Positions 48,179 to 56,816 of a stretch of DNA of 64,000 bases are shown piece after piece. The notes beneath the pieces are model-generated. The model saw nothing but the letters and a program-made list of their open reading frames with translations, had not been told where the DNA came from and made no database searches. Position 1 is the stretch's first letter. Each line of letters opens with the position of its first letter. Origin of the DNA: Pseudomonas graminis (GTDB taxonomy: Bacteria; Pseudomonadota; Gammaproteobacteria; Pseudomonadales; Pseudomonadaceae); assembly GCF_900111735.1 (NCBI RefSeq), contig NZ_FOHW01000012.1, forward strand, positions 62,001 through 126,000, in the 5' to 3' direction. A program made the position numbers and the translations under genes.

Positions 48179-48967
48179 ATGCAGCTTGAATTCCATCAGG
48201 TCGATGCCTTCACCGACCGCCCGTTCTCAGGCAACCCGGCGATGGTCTACCGCCTGGACGCCTGGCTTTCCGACCCACTTATGCAGCACATTGCGGCAGA
48301 GCATAATTTGTCGGAGACCGCCTTTCTGGTCCGTGAAGGCGCGGGCTGGCACATACGCTGGTTCACCCCGACCCACGAAGTGCCATTGTGCGGGCATGCG
48401 ACCCTGGCCAGCGCCTTCGTGCTGTTCGAGAAGTACGGCGAGAAGGCCGAGGTTATCCACTTCGTGAGTAAATCAGGCGAGTTGAGTGTCAGCCGTGAAG
48501 GCAATCGGCTTGTGCTGGACTTCCCATCGATCCCACCCGCCGAGAAGGGTGTGACGGTGGAGATCGAACGCGCCCTTGGCGTCTCCGTCGTCGATGTGCT
48601 GAGTGCGGTTGAATTGCTCGTGGTACTGGAGTCAGAACAGGCTGTTCGCGATTGCAAACCCGACTTCGCCGCCATCGCGCGTCTGCCGTGGCCTGGGGTG
48701 ATCGTCACCGCCAAGGCGGATGGCGAACGCTACGATTTTGTCTCGCGCTACTTTGCGCCGGGCATCGGCATCAACGAAGACCCGGTCACGGGCTCGACGC
48801 ACTGCAGCCTCATTCCCTACTGGTCGGCCCGGCTGAACAAATTCAGCCTGACCGGTTATCAGGCGTCGGCGCGGGGAGGGGAGCTGTTCTGTCGGTTGGA
48901 GGGGGAACGCGTGAAAATCGGCGGGCACGCGACGCTGGTGGCCAGCTGCGCCTTGATCCTGAGCTAG
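48179..48967 (+). CDS. PhzF family isomerase-like protein
   Basis: From the ATG at 48179 (GGGGA nine bases upstream) the product is 262 residues. It has the diaminopimelate-epimerase-like double fold of PhzF proteins: FHQVDAFTDRPFSGNPAMV, the expected catalytic Glu in NLSETAFLV, CGHATLASAFVLFE and EDPVTGSTHCSL. PhzF itself acts in phenazine synthesis, but most homologues of this size have unknown substrates and there are no phenazine genes here. Confidence 0.9.
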   Translation: MQLEFHQVDAFTDRPFSGNPAMVYRLDAWLSDPLMQHIAAEHNLSETAFLVREGAGWHIRWFTPTHEVPLCGHATLASAFVLFEKYGEKAEVIHFVSKSGELSVSREGNRLVLDFPSIPPAEKGVTVEIERALGVSVVDVLSAVELLVVLESEQAVRDCKPDFAAIARLPWPGVIVTAKADGERYDFVSRYFAPGIGINEDPVTGSTHCSLIPYWSARLNKFSLTGYQASARGGELFCRLEGERVKIGGHATLVASCALILS

Positions 48968-49010
48968 TTGCTATTGGGCTAACTAGTGCATGAGCGTGAG
49001 TGGCAGGCCT

Positions 49011-50108
49011 TCAGATCGCCACGTCCCGATGCACCGGAACGCTCCGATGCACCGGCACGCTGCCCGAAGCCGGGAACAGCACCAGATGCTCGGCTGACAC
49101 TTCGAAGCTGACCTGATCCCCCGCGCGCAGATCCACGTGGCTGGGGAACAACGCTTCCAGTTGCGTGCCGGTCGGTAACTGCAGGCGATACAGGGTGGCC
49201 GCGCCCTGAAACGTCAGGCTCGCGACGCGAGCCTTGATCGGGCTGTGGGGCGCATAAACGATGTCGTCAGGTCGCAGCAACACATCCATTGGGGTGCCTG
49301 GCGCGCCGGGGTACGCACGATTGCCGCGCAGCACGCCCAGCTCGGTCTGCACTGATTCGGCATCGATCATTTGCCCGCGAATGAAATAACCCTGACCGAC
49401 GAAACTGGCGACATAAGGCGTCGCCGGCTCGTGATAAAGGTTGTAGGGAGTGTCCCACTGCTCCAGCCGACCGTCCCTGAACACACCGACGTGATCACTC
49501 ACGGCAAAGGCTTCCTCCTGGTCGTGGGTCACCAGAATCGCGCTGGTGCCACGGGCTTTGAGAATGTCGCGCACCTCGTGGCTCAGGCGTCGACGCAACT
49601 CGCCATCCAGGTTTGAAAACGGTTCATCGAGCAGCAACAACTGTGGCTCAGGGGCGAGCGCACGGGCCAGCGCCACCCTTTGCTGCTGTCCACCGGACAG
49701 CTCATGGGGATGACGTGTGCCCAGCGCGCCGAGATTGACCAGCTCCAGCATTTCCTGAACCACCTGCTTTTGGCGCGGGTGATTGCGGATGCCGAAGGCG
49801 ATGTTGTCCGCGACTGTGAGGTGGGGGAACAGGGCGTAATCCTGAAACACCATACCGATCCGGCGCTTCTCCGGGGCCAGGGTAAACCCGGGGCGGGAAA
49901 TGACTTCACCCGCCAGCGTGATGTCGCCTTCGTGGACCGGCTCGAAACCGGCGATGGCGCGCAAGGTAGTGGTCTTGCCGCAGCCGGACGACCCCAGCAG
50001 GCAACCGATGTCGCCCGCATTCAGGTGCAGATTGAGGTGCTGCACCACGCGTTGGTCCTGATAACCACAGGCGAGGTTATGCAGCGTCAGCAGCAGGGGC
50101 TGACTCAT
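49011..50108 (-). CDS. Orphan ABC transporter ATPase (PotA/FbpC type)
   Basis: From the ATG at 50108 the product is 365 residues. The ATPase domain has Walker [13 protein letters not shown], signature [15 protein letters not shown], Walker [13 protein letters not shown] and the switch His in [12 protein letters not shown]-terminal TOBE-type regulatory domain (about 285-355) follows. The C-terminus carries a short tandem duplication, [12 protein letters not shown]. Its start overlaps the argF stop by four bases, as in other pseudomonads, but no permease or binding-protein gene is nearby. Cargo unknown; spermidine/putrescine or ferric iron importers are the nearest families. Confidence 0.88.
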   Translation of the reverse strand: MSQPLLLTLHNLACGYQDQRVVQHLNLHLNAGDIGCLLGSSGCGKTTTLRAIAGFEPVHEGDITLAGEVISRPGFTLAPEKRRIGMVFQDYALFPHLTVADNIAFGIRNHPRQKQVVQEMLELVNLGALGTRHPHELSGGQQQRVALARALAPEPQLLLLDEPFSNLDGELRRRLSHEVRDILKARGTSAILVTHDQEEAFAVSDHVGVFRDGRLEQWDTPYNLYHEPATPYVASFVGQGYFIRGQMIDAESVQTELGVLRGNRAYPGAPGTPMDVLLRPDDIVYAPHSPIKARVASLTFQGAATLYRLQLPTGTQLEALFPSHVDLRAGDQVSFEVSAEHLVLFPASGSVPVHRSVPVHRDVAI

Positions 50109-51028
50109 GGGGCAGTGAGGGCCGGGGCCACGAGGAATTCGAGCAGGGCCTTCTGCGCATGCAGCCGGTTCTCCGCCTGATCCCACGCTACCGAACGCGG
50201 GTCATCCAGCAGGTCTTCGCTGATCTCTTCACCACGGTGCGCCGGCAGGCAGTGCATGAAAATCACATCGTCGGCAGCGCGGTCGAGCATCTCGCGGGTG
50301 ACCTGGAAAGGCTTGAACAGGGCCAGGCGCTTGGCAGCTTCTTCTTCCTGGCCCATGGACGTCCAGACATCGGTGGAGACCAGGTGCGCGCCTTTCACCG
50401 CTTCTTGGGGATCACGGGTCAGGGTCACGCGATCGCCCGCCAGGGTCAGGAAATGCTCACTGGGTTCGTAGCCTTTCGGGCAGGCGACACGCAGCTGAAA
50501 GTCGAACTGAATCGCTGCTTCTATATAGCTGTTGCACATGTTGTTGCCATCGCCGATCCACGCCACGGTCTTGCCCTGAATGGAGCCGCGGTGTTCGAGA
50601 AAGGTTTGCATGTCGGCCAGCAACTGGCAGGGATGAAGGTCATCTGACAGGCCGTTGATCACCGGTACGCGGGAGTGGGCGGCGAACTCGGTAAGGTTGC
50701 TGTGGGCGAAGGTCCGGATCATCACGGCATCGACCATCCGCGACATGACCCGCGCGCCATCGGCGATCGGCTCGCCACGGCCCAGCTGGGTGTCCCGAGG
50801 GGAGAGGAAAATGGCCTGGCCGCCCAGCTGGATCATGCCGGCTTCGAACGAGACGCGGGTCCGGGTCGAGGACTTCTCGAAGATCATCGCCAGGATGCGG
50901 CCCTTCAATGGCTCGAAAAGCACGCCTCGATTTCGCAGGTCCTTCAGCTCAACGCCACGACGAATCACCCCGACCAGCTCAGCGGGGGTGTAGTCCATCA
51001 TCGAGAGAAAGTGCCTTGCGCTCATCAT
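50105..51028 (-). CDS. argF: Anabolic ornithine carbamoyltransferase
   Basis: The 307-residue cytoplasmic enzyme makes citrulline from ornithine and carbamoyl phosphate for arginine synthesis. Family motifs are [13 protein letters not shown] (carbamoyl phosphate), [12 protein letters not shown] and [11 protein letters not shown]. The start [15 protein letters not shown] is usual for the Pseudomonas enzyme. An ArgR-type direct repeat lies about 100-145 bases upstream. The ABC ATPase gene overlaps its end. Confidence 0.96.
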   Translation of the reverse strand: MMSARHFLSMMDYTPAELVGVIRRGVELKDLRNRGVLFEPLKGRILAMIFEKSSTRTRVSFEAGMIQLGGQAIFLSPRDTQLGRGEPIADGARVMSRMVDAVMIRTFAHSNLTEFAAHSRVPVINGLSDDLHPCQLLADMQTFLEHRGSIQGKTVAWIGDGNNMCNSYIEAAIQFDFQLRVACPKGYEPSEHFLTLAGDRVTLTRDPQEAVKGAHLVSTDVWTSMGQEEEAAKRLALFKPFQVTREMLDRAADDVIFMHCLPAHRGEEISEDLLDDPRSVAWDQAENRLHAQKALLEFLVAPALTAP

Positions 51029-51130
51029 TAACTACCTTGTCTGCAACAGACCGCAGATCCTCAAAGCCGGGTTTTTTCGGAAAAACGGGCGAGACCTGCG
51101 GCGAAAGCCGCACGGGGCGACGAATAGGGA

Positions 51131-51172
51131 AGGCGCGAGGGTATAAGAAAATGTCGCCTGATGCCAAGGCCC
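51131..51172 (-). promoter_or_regulatory. ArgR operator of argF
   Basis: TGTCGC (51152) followed after 8 bases by AA fits the P. aeruginosa ArgR half-site TGTCGC-N8-AA-N5. A weaker half-site, AGGCGC-N8-AA, starts exactly 21 bases earlier at 51131. Two such direct repeats are the usual ArgR operator. Confidence 0.65.
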
Positions 51173-51475
51173 GCCGTGACGGAAAATCGTCGTCGGACGT
51201 TCGGTAGCCTGAAAACGGCGTTCGCAGGACGCTTTTCATGTAACGAAGTGCTACAGTCATCATTCTGCGCAGGCCATTCGCCATCGCATTAGTCCTGATT
51301 GGACAGTCCGCTTGTAGCGCTGTTTGGCGTCGCCGCGATGACTGCCCGATCCGCAACAGTCGCAAACCACTGTGCAGCCTTATGCGACATGCTTCACGCC
51401 GCGGAAACCCGGACGTTTCCTAAACCATCGGCGTGGGTTATAAAGGCGGCTTATGTCCTCCAAAAGAGGTGGGGA

Positions 51476-51778
51476 ATGGATTCAAAAGAGCAACAACTGA
51501 CGGAACTGCTCGGGCTGACGGCTCGAACCCTTACGCACCTCACGGCGTCCATGACGTCGATGTCGTTCGAACTGATGCGCAGCGAAGACGAAGTGACCCG
51601 TTCTGCGGGACGCCGGATGATCGATCGCATGGCAACCATCAGCGCAGGACTCGACGAGCACTGGCGGCTGATCGGCGAACTCACCGGCATTCAGGTGTCT
51701 CAGGAACAGATCGAAACGGTTCATGAGGTGCAGATGCAGCGCAAGGTGGTCACGCCTATCGGTGGCACCGCTTCCTGA
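51476..51778 (+). CDS. Hypothetical protein, 100 residues
   Basis: The ATG at 51476 follows a strong ribosome site (AGAGGTGGGGA). The product is soluble, mostly helical and starts with MDSKEQQLTELLGLTARTL. It has two Met-rich helices (LTASMTSMSFELMRSEDE) and a polar C-terminus. No domain is recognised. It is a single gene between argF's control region and the molybdopterin oxidoreductase. The longer in-frame start at 51299 lacks a ribosome site. Confidence 0.7.
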   Translation: MDSKEQQLTELLGLTARTLTHLTASMTSMSFELMRSEDEVTRSAGRRMIDRMATISAGLDEHWRLIGELTGIQVSQEQIETVHEVQMQRKVVTPIGGTAS

Positions 51779-51924
51779 GTCGCGTGTCCTTCATCGGGTG
51801 AGCTATCGGCTCGCCTGATGCCGCCCGATTCACGGCACTGACATTTCTGGCGCATCGCCCGGACAGGTCCCATAGTTTTGTATCCGCGATCGCTTGATCG
51901 CCCTATAAAAACTCGAGACTGGCG
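51779..51924. other. Short intergenic region before the molybdopterin oxidoreductase
   Basis: The 146 bases hold a likely promoter region but no box I can identify. The 447 bases upstream of 51476 contain only the ArgR operator and no credible gene. Confidence 0.5.
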
Positions 51925-54033
51925 ATGACCAAGACTCTCCACCACCGTGCCTGTCACCTGTGCGAGGCGATTTGCGGCCTCACCCTCGAAACCACCCTGC
52001 AGGACGACGCCAGCACCCTGATCACCTCGATCAAGGGCGATGCGCAGGACACCTTCAGTCGCGGGCATATCTGCCCCAAAGCCGTCGCGCTGCAAGACAT
52101 CCAGAATGATCCCGATCGCCTCCGCCAGCCGATGCAGCGCATTGGCAATGACTGGCAGCCGATCGAGTGGCAGGCCGCGTTTGATCTGATCGCCGAGCGC
52201 CTGGCCGACATTCGGGCACGTCACGGGCAGAACGCGGTGGCGGTGTACCAGGGCAACCCCAGCGTGCACAACTATGGGCTGATGACCCACAGCAACTATT
52301 TTCTCGGGCTGCTGAAAACCCGTAACCGCTATTCCGCAACCTCCGTGGACCAGCTGCCTCATCACCTGACCAGTCATTTGATGTACGGCCACGGCCTGCT
52401 GCTGCCCATCGCCGACATTGACCACACCGATTTCATGCTCATCCTCGGCGGTAATCCGCTGGCGTCCAACGGCAGCATCATGACCGTGCCTGACGTTGAG
52501 AAGCGTCTGAAAGCGATTCAGGCCCGTGGCGGCAAAGTCGTTGTGGTCGATCCGCGCCGCAGCGAAACCGCCGCCATAGCCGATAAGCACCTGTTCATCC
52601 GGCCGGGCGGCGACGCGGCGTTTCTGTTTGGCCTGCTGCACACCCTGTTTGCCGAAGGCCTGACCCGTGAGAGCCACCTTGCGGTTGATGGTCTTGAGGA
52701 AGTCCGCGCCGCCGTCAGCGAGATGAACGCCGACGCCATGAGCCCTCGATGCGGCGTGCCCGCCGAGCAGATCAGGCAGCTCGCTCGGGATTTCGCCGCT
52801 GCCAAAAGCGGTGTGTGTTACGGGCGCATGGGCATTTCCACCCAGGCGTTCGGCACCCTGTGCCACTGGCTGGTGCAACTGATCAATCTGGTCACCGGTA
52901 ATCTTGACCGTGAAGGCGGTGCTCTGTGCACCGAGCCCGCGCTGGATCTGGTGGCGTCGACGTCAGGAGGCAGCTTCAATCGCTGGCAGAGTCGCGTCTC
53001 CCAACTGCCGGAGTACGGCGGCGAGCTGCCGGTTTCTGCGCTGGCCGAGGAAATGCTGACCCCGGGAGAAGGGCAGATCAAGGCGCTGATCACCGTTGCG
53101 GGTAATCCGGTGTTGTCGACGCCCAACGGACGTCAGCTTGATACTGCGCTCGAAGGCCTTGAATTCATGGTCAGCGTCGATTTGTATATCAACGAAACCA
53201 CGCGGCACGCGGACCTTATTCTGCCGTCGACGTCGGCGCTGGAAAATGACCACTACGACACCACGTTCAACATGTTTGCCGTGCGCAACGTCACCCGGTT
53301 CAACCGCGCGATCCTCGCCAAGCCAGAGGGCGCACTGCACGACTGGGAAATCTTTGTCGGGCTCGCCCAGGCCTTCGCGCTGAAAACCGGCCGCGAGCTG
53401 AAACCGACGATGCCGCCGGCGCAGATGGTCGATCGCGGTTTGCGCGCCGGGCTGTACGGTGATGCTTCGCCGTTTAAGCTGTCCCTGGAGACACTGGCGC
53501 AGTATCCCCACGGTCTGGACCTAGGCCCGCTCAAGCCCAATCTCGCTGCGCGCCTCAAAACCATCAACCAGCGCGTGCAAGCCGCGCCGCCATTGATTCT
53601 CGCTGACCTTGCCCGCTTTGCCGGAGTGCTTGCGCCTGACGCTGATGGCCTGATGCTCATCGGTCGGCGCCATGTGCGCAGCAATAATTCATGGATGCAC
53701 AATTACCATCGTCTGGTGAAAGGCAAGCCGCGGCATCAGTTGCTGATGCACCCCGACGACTTGCTCAGCCGGGGCTTGATGGACGGTCAGCGAGTCAGGG
53801 TCAGCTCTCGGGTCGGCGCGATCGAGGTCGAAGTGATGAGCAGCGCGGACATGATGCCCGGGGTTGTCAGCCTGCCCCACGGCTGGGGTCACGGTCGTCC
53901 GGGCGTGAAAATGGAAACCGCGGCGGCCCAGCCAGGTGAGAGCGCCAACGACCTGACTGACGAGCGGACACTGGACGGGATTTCCGGGAACGCCGTGCTC
54001 AACGGGGTGCCGGTGACCGTGGCAGCGGCATGA
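51925..54033 (+). CDS. Molybdopterin oxidoreductase of the formate dehydrogenase-like superfamily
   Basis: The 702-residue protein has no signal peptide and is probably cytoplasmic. The N-terminal [4Fe-4S] ligands are Cys10, Cys13, Cys17 and Cys50 (CHLCEAIC and HICPKA). Cofactor-binding segments include LILGGNPLASNGSIM, VVVDPRRSETAAIADKHLFI, RPGGDAAFLFGLLHTL and the C-terminal barrel with HPDDLLSRGLMDGQRVRVSS and LPHGWGHGR. At the place where formate dehydrogenases carry Cys or Sec as molybdenum ligand I see GNPSVHNYG and no Cys. The substrate is therefore unknown. No partner electron-transfer subunit is adjacent. Confidence 0.88.
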   Translation: MTKTLHHRACHLCEAICGLTLETTLQDDASTLITSIKGDAQDTFSRGHICPKAVALQDIQNDPDRLRQPMQRIGNDWQPIEWQAAFDLIAERLADIRARHGQNAVAVYQGNPSVHNYGLMTHSNYFLGLLKTRNRYSATSVDQLPHHLTSHLMYGHGLLLPIADIDHTDFMLILGGNPLASNGSIMTVPDVEKRLKAIQARGGKVVVVDPRRSETAAIADKHLFIRPGGDAAFLFGLLHTLFAEGLTRESHLAVDGLEEVRAAVSEMNADAMSPRCGVPAEQIRQLARDFAAAKSGVCYGRMGISTQAFGTLCHWLVQLINLVTGNLDREGGALCTEPALDLVASTSGGSFNRWQSRVSQLPEYGGELPVSALAEEMLTPGEGQIKALITVAGNPVLSTPNGRQLDTALEGLEFMVSVDLYINETTRHADLILPSTSALENDHYDTTFNMFAVRNVTRFNRAILAKPEGALHDWEIFVGLAQAFALKTGRELKPTMPPAQMVDRGLRAGLYGDASPFKLSLETLAQYPHGLDLGPLKPNLAARLKTINQRVQAAPPLILADLARFAGVLAPDADGLMLIGRRHVRSNNSWMHNYHRLVKGKPRHQLLMHPDDLLSRGLMDGQRVRVSSRVGAIEVEVMSSADMMPGVVSLPHGWGHGRPGVKMETAAAQPGESANDLTDERTLDGISGNAVLNGVPVTVAAA

Positions 54034-54149
54034 CGGCCTTCATTTCCCGAGGAGCCGCCATGGCCAAGACCAAGCGTTATGCTCGGGAATCGTTTAGAAT
54101 GCGCCACCGTGTCGACACATACAGTCGTAAAGTTTAGCCGAGGTGCTCC

Positions 54150-54479
54150 ATGGATATTATCGAAACGATCAAAGACCAGATTGCCAGCAACACCGTTCTG
54201 CTTTACATGAAAGGCGCTCCGAATGCCCCGCAGTGTGGCTTTTCGGCCAAGGCTTCTCAGGCACTGATGGCGTGTGGCGAAAAGTTCGCGTACGTCGATA
54301 TCCTGCAGAACCCGGAAATCCGCGCCAACCTGCCGAAGTACGCCAACTGGCCAACGTTCCCGCAGCTGTGGGTCGGTGGTGAGCTGGTCGGCGGTAGCGA
54401 CATCATCACTGAAATGCAGGCTGACGGTTCGCTGCAGGAACTGGTGAAAGCCGCTGTTGCGAAAAACGCCACTGCCTGA
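54150..54479 (+). CDS. grxD: Monothiol glutaredoxin Grx4
   Basis: The 109-residue protein has the CGFS active site (Cys29) in PQCGFSAKA, followed by WPTFPQLWVGGELVGGSDI. It binds a [2Fe-2S] cluster with glutathione and delivers clusters, often together with BolA. A clear ribosome region precedes the ATG at 54150. It is convergent with bfr and shares a terminator with it. Confidence 0.96.
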   Translation: MDIIETIKDQIASNTVLLYMKGAPNAPQCGFSAKASQALMACGEKFAYVDILQNPEIRANLPKYANWPTFPQLWVGGELVGGSDIITEMQADGSLQELVKAAVAKNATA

Positions 54480-54492
54480 TTTCCGCAGTCGT

Positions 54493-54533
54493 AAAAAAGC
54501 CCCGCTCTCTGCCGAGAAGCGGGGCTTTTTATT
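54493..54533. terminator. Bidirectional terminator of grxD and bfr
   Basis: AAAAAAGCCCCGCT and AGCGGGGCTTTTT form a stem with A and T runs on both sides, midway between the convergent genes. Confidence 0.9.
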
Positions 54534-54554
54534 GAGCGGTGTCAGGGACGACTA

Positions 54555-55031
54555 TCAGTCCTCTTCGCCCATCTGAGACTGCAGGTAGTTCTCGATGCCG
54601 ACCTTGTCGATCAGGCCCAACTGGGTTTCCAGCCAGTCGATGTGCTCTTCTTCCGATTCCAGAATGTCTTCCAGCATCTCGCGGCTGCCGAAATCGCCGA
54701 CGGTTTCGCAGTGCGCGATGGCGGCTTTCAAATCGGCGTGGCCCTTGCGCTCGATGCGCAGGTCACACTCAAGCATTTCTTTGGTGTGCTCGCCGATCAG
54801 GATCTTGCCCAGGTCCTGCAGGTTCGGGAGGCCTTCCAGAAACAGGATGCGCTTGATCAGTTTGTCAGCGTGTTTCATCTCGTCGATGGATTCGTGGTAC
54901 TCGTGTTTGCCCAGCTTGTTCAGGCCCCAGTCTTCATACATGCGCGCATGCAGGAAGTACTGGTTGATCGCGACCAGCTCGTTACCGAGGATCTTGTTGA
55001 GATGCTGGATGACTGTGATGTCGCCTTTCAT
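54555..55031 (-). CDS. bfr: Bacterioferritin (haem-binding, BfrB type)
   Basis: The 158-residue four-helix subunit assembles into a 24-mer that stores iron. The ferroxidase ligands Glu18, Glu51, His54, Glu94, Glu127 and His130 are present, and Met52 (DEMKH) is the haem ligand shared by two subunits. The intact sites indicate an active core. The bfd gene lies about 200 bases away on the same strand, downstream in the window but transcribed before it, so bfd could feed into bfr or each may have its own promoter. Confidence 0.96.
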   Translation of the reverse strand: MKGDITVIQHLNKILGNELVAINQYFLHARMYEDWGLNKLGKHEYHESIDEMKHADKLIKRILFLEGLPNLQDLGKILIGEHTKEMLECDLRIERKGHADLKAAIAHCETVGDFGSREMLEDILESEEEHIDWLETQLGLIDKVGIENYLQSQMGEED

Positions 55032-55190
55032 GATCGGGTCCTGTCGAAGATATAGGTAATGCAGGCGGGAAGTCTGAGCCCAGCCTATAACTCTGTCAAA
55101 CCTAAGTTATTGAATAATAAGTGAAAATAAATAGGAATAAGAATGTTTGTGTTCCGCATCTTGTTGCTAAGCGATTGAATTAAAGGCATA

Positions 55191-55216
55191 AAAAAACCGG
55201 ACAGGGCCCGGTTTTG
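55191..55216 (-). terminator. Terminator after bfd
   Basis: AAAAAACCGG and CCGGTTTTG form a small hairpin. On the minus strand it follows bfd directly, so bfr is probably transcribed separately. Confidence 0.7.
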
Positions 55217-55231
55217 TTTGAAAGCGGTCTT

Positions 55232-55450
55232 TCAGGCAGCTGAAAATTCTGCGGGATAGGCGAGGGCGGCGTGGCTGGTTTGCAGCTCGGTCAGGGTTTC
55301 ACGCACCACTTCCTTGGCGAGGCAGGCACATTTCCCACACTTGCTGGCGACACCGAGGGTCTCGCGGACGTCACGATAGCTGCAGCATCCTTCCATGATT
55401 GCTTCACGGATTTGTCCGTCGGTAACACCTTGGCAGAGGCAGACATACAT
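55232..55450 (-). CDS. bfd: Bacterioferritin-associated ferredoxin
   Basis: The 72-residue [2Fe-2S] protein gives electrons to bacterioferritin to release stored iron. The cluster ligands are the cysteines of YVCLCQGV and the later pair in CGKCACLAKE. A Fur-type box lies 50-70 bases upstream, which fits the known induction of bfd under iron shortage. Confidence 0.95.
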   Translation of the reverse strand: MYVCLCQGVTDGQIREAIMEGCCSYRDVRETLGVASKCGKCACLAKEVVRETLTELQTSHAALAYPAEFSAA

Positions 55451-55499
55451 ATAAGAAACCGTCGCTGAGTGATTGGCTCAATGCGAGGGATACTAATGT

Positions 55500-55518
55500 T
55501 AATGAGAATGCTTGTCAA
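55500..55518 (-). promoter_or_regulatory. Fur box of bfd
   Basis: TAATGAGAATGCTTGTCAA follows the pattern AATGAGAAT..TT.TCA. It is 50-68 bases before the bfd start. Confidence 0.68.
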
Positions 55519-55609
55519 AACTACTCAGGCTTCTTCGCGTGGCTACCGATGAGTGGTCGGCTGCGGCGATAGGCATGATCGCTTGTGAGGGTTGTGTGTG
55601 TATCCATTA

Positions 55610-55865
55610 TCGGCGGTGGTGCTGATTACGGTTCCGCCCTTACGGCGGGTCACTTTTTCCAAGAGCCGAAAAAGTAACCAAAAAGGCCCTGCTCCTGGTT
55701 GGGTTCCTCCTTCGTCGGAATACCTTCACTCCGGTCTCGCTCCGTGGGCCCGCCGCCATCCGCCATCCATGGCGGGGGGCGGCTCTCGCGGCATCCATGC
55801 CGCTCGGCCCACTGCGCGAGACCTGCGTTCAGCCTGCACCCAAGTCGCGTTCTGCGGTGACTGAA
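55610..55865. repeat. Dispersed Pseudomonas intergenic repeat (GTCACTTTTTCC type)
   Basis: The region holds TCACTTTTTCCAAGAGCCG followed by AAAAAGTAACCAAAAAGG, which I recall as a widespread intergenic sequence in pseudomonads. It continues into GC-rich inverted segments (GGGCCCGCCGCC, GGCGGGGGGCGGC). No real coding frame is visible. Copy number would need a genome search. Confidence 0.4.
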
Positions 55866-55879
55866 CCTTTTGCGTAAGA

Positions 55880-55934
55880 AGATCAAAAACAGATCAAGAG
55901 CAGATCAAAAGCAGATCAAAAGCGGATCAAAAGC
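55880..55934. repeat. Five tandem copies of an 11-base unit (AGATCAAAAGC)
   Basis: Units read AGATCAAAAAC, AGATCAAGAGC, AGATCAAAAGC twice and GGATCAAAAGC. The array abuts the next REP pair without a gap. Confidence 0.85.
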
Positions 55935-56005
55935 TTCCCGGCTGAAGCCGGTCCCACGGGTTGTACGCGACCTGCTTTTTAGTGGGACCGGCTTTAGCCG
56001 GGAAG
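55935..56005. repeat. REP-type pair (CCGGCTGAAGCCGG arms)
   Basis: TTCCCGGCTGAAGCCGGTCC faces GGACCGGCTTTAGCCGGGAA. It is the same class as 15547-15639, in opposite arrangement. Confidence 0.82.
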
Positions 56006-56031
56006 GGGCCAGTCGGGACGCAGAGTGTTGG

Positions 56032-56078
56032 AGGGGACTGATTTATTTACACGCTTCTCCGTAAATTAATCAGTCCCC
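56032..56078. repeat. Palindrome of the GGGGACTGATTTATTT family, second copy
   Basis: GGGGACTGATTTATTTAC and GTAAATTAATCAGTCCCC surround a ten-base loop. The reverse complement of this element corresponds to the one at 11087-11170, including loop bases (ACGCTTCTCC against ACGCTTCACC). Confidence 0.75.
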
Positions 56079-56089
56079 GGCTAGCGATA

Positions 56090-56117
56090 AAAAAACCGGC
56101 CACATGGGCCGGTTCTT
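56090..56117 (-). terminator. Terminator of pyrC-rnt
   Basis: AACCGGCC and GGCCGGTT form a stem flanked by an A run on the plus strand (a T run on the minus strand), just after rnt. Confidence 0.85.
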
Positions 56118-56138
56118 GTATCGCGCAGCCGCATCGAC

Positions 56139-56816
56139 TCAGTTATCGAAGTCGTGCCAGCCGCCCATTTCTTTCCAGCGGTTGACGATGCCGCAGAAGA
56201 GCTCGGCAGTCTTTTCGGTGTCGTAACGGGCCGAATGGGCCTCGCGGCCGTCGAAATCGATGTCCGCCGACTGGCAGGCTTTTGCCAGAACAGTCTGACC
56301 GTACGCCAGGCCCGCCAGCGTCGCGGTGTCGAAGCTGGAGAACGGATGGAACGGGTTACGCTTCATGTCGAGCCGCGCAACCGCTGCGTTGAGAAAGCCC
56401 AGGTCAAAGCTGGCATTGTGGCCGACCAGAATTGCCCGCTTGCAGCCGTTGGCTTTCAGCGCCTTGCGGATGCCGCGGAAGATGTCCGTCAGCGCGGTTT
56501 CTTCGCTCACGGCCATGCGCAGCGGGTGGTCCAGCTTGATGCCGGTGAACTCCAGCGCCGCCGCTTCAACATTAGCGCCTTCGAAGGGTTCGACACGGAA
56601 GAAATACGTGTGGTCAGGAAAGACAAAGCCCTTCTCGTCCATGCCAATCGTCGTGGCTGCGATTTCCAGCAACGCATCAGTGGCGCAGTTGAACCCGCCT
56701 GTTTCTACGTCAACCACAACGGGCAGGTAACCTCGAAAACGGGCAGCCATCGGGTGCCGGGACCCTGTACCGCCACCGGAACCTTCTTGCTCGTCTTCGT
56801 AATGTTCTTCACTCAC
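56139..56816 (-). CDS. rnt: Ribonuclease T
   Basis: The 225-residue exonuclease trims the 3' ends of tRNA and other stable RNAs. DEDDh motifs are present: [19 protein letters not shown] and [10 protein letters not shown]. The start is the GTG at 56816, which overlaps the pyrC stop by four bases, so the two are translated together. Confidence 0.95.
   Translation of the reverse strand: MSEEHYEDEQEGSGGGTGSRHPMAARFRGYLPVVVDVETGGFNCATDALLEIAATTIGMDEKGFVFPDHTYFFRVEPFEGANVEAAALEFTGIKLDHPLRMAVSEETALTDIFRGIRKALKANGCKRAILVGHNASFDLGFLNAAVARLDMKRNPFHPFSSFDTATLAGLAYGQTVLAKACQSADIDFDGREAHSARYDTEKTAELFCGIVNRWKEMGGWHDFDN

Noticed and set aside
55592-55864. 90-codon plus frame and 78-codon minus frame near 55.7 kb
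   Set aside because: They lie in a dispersed intergenic repeat and differ from normal protein composition.
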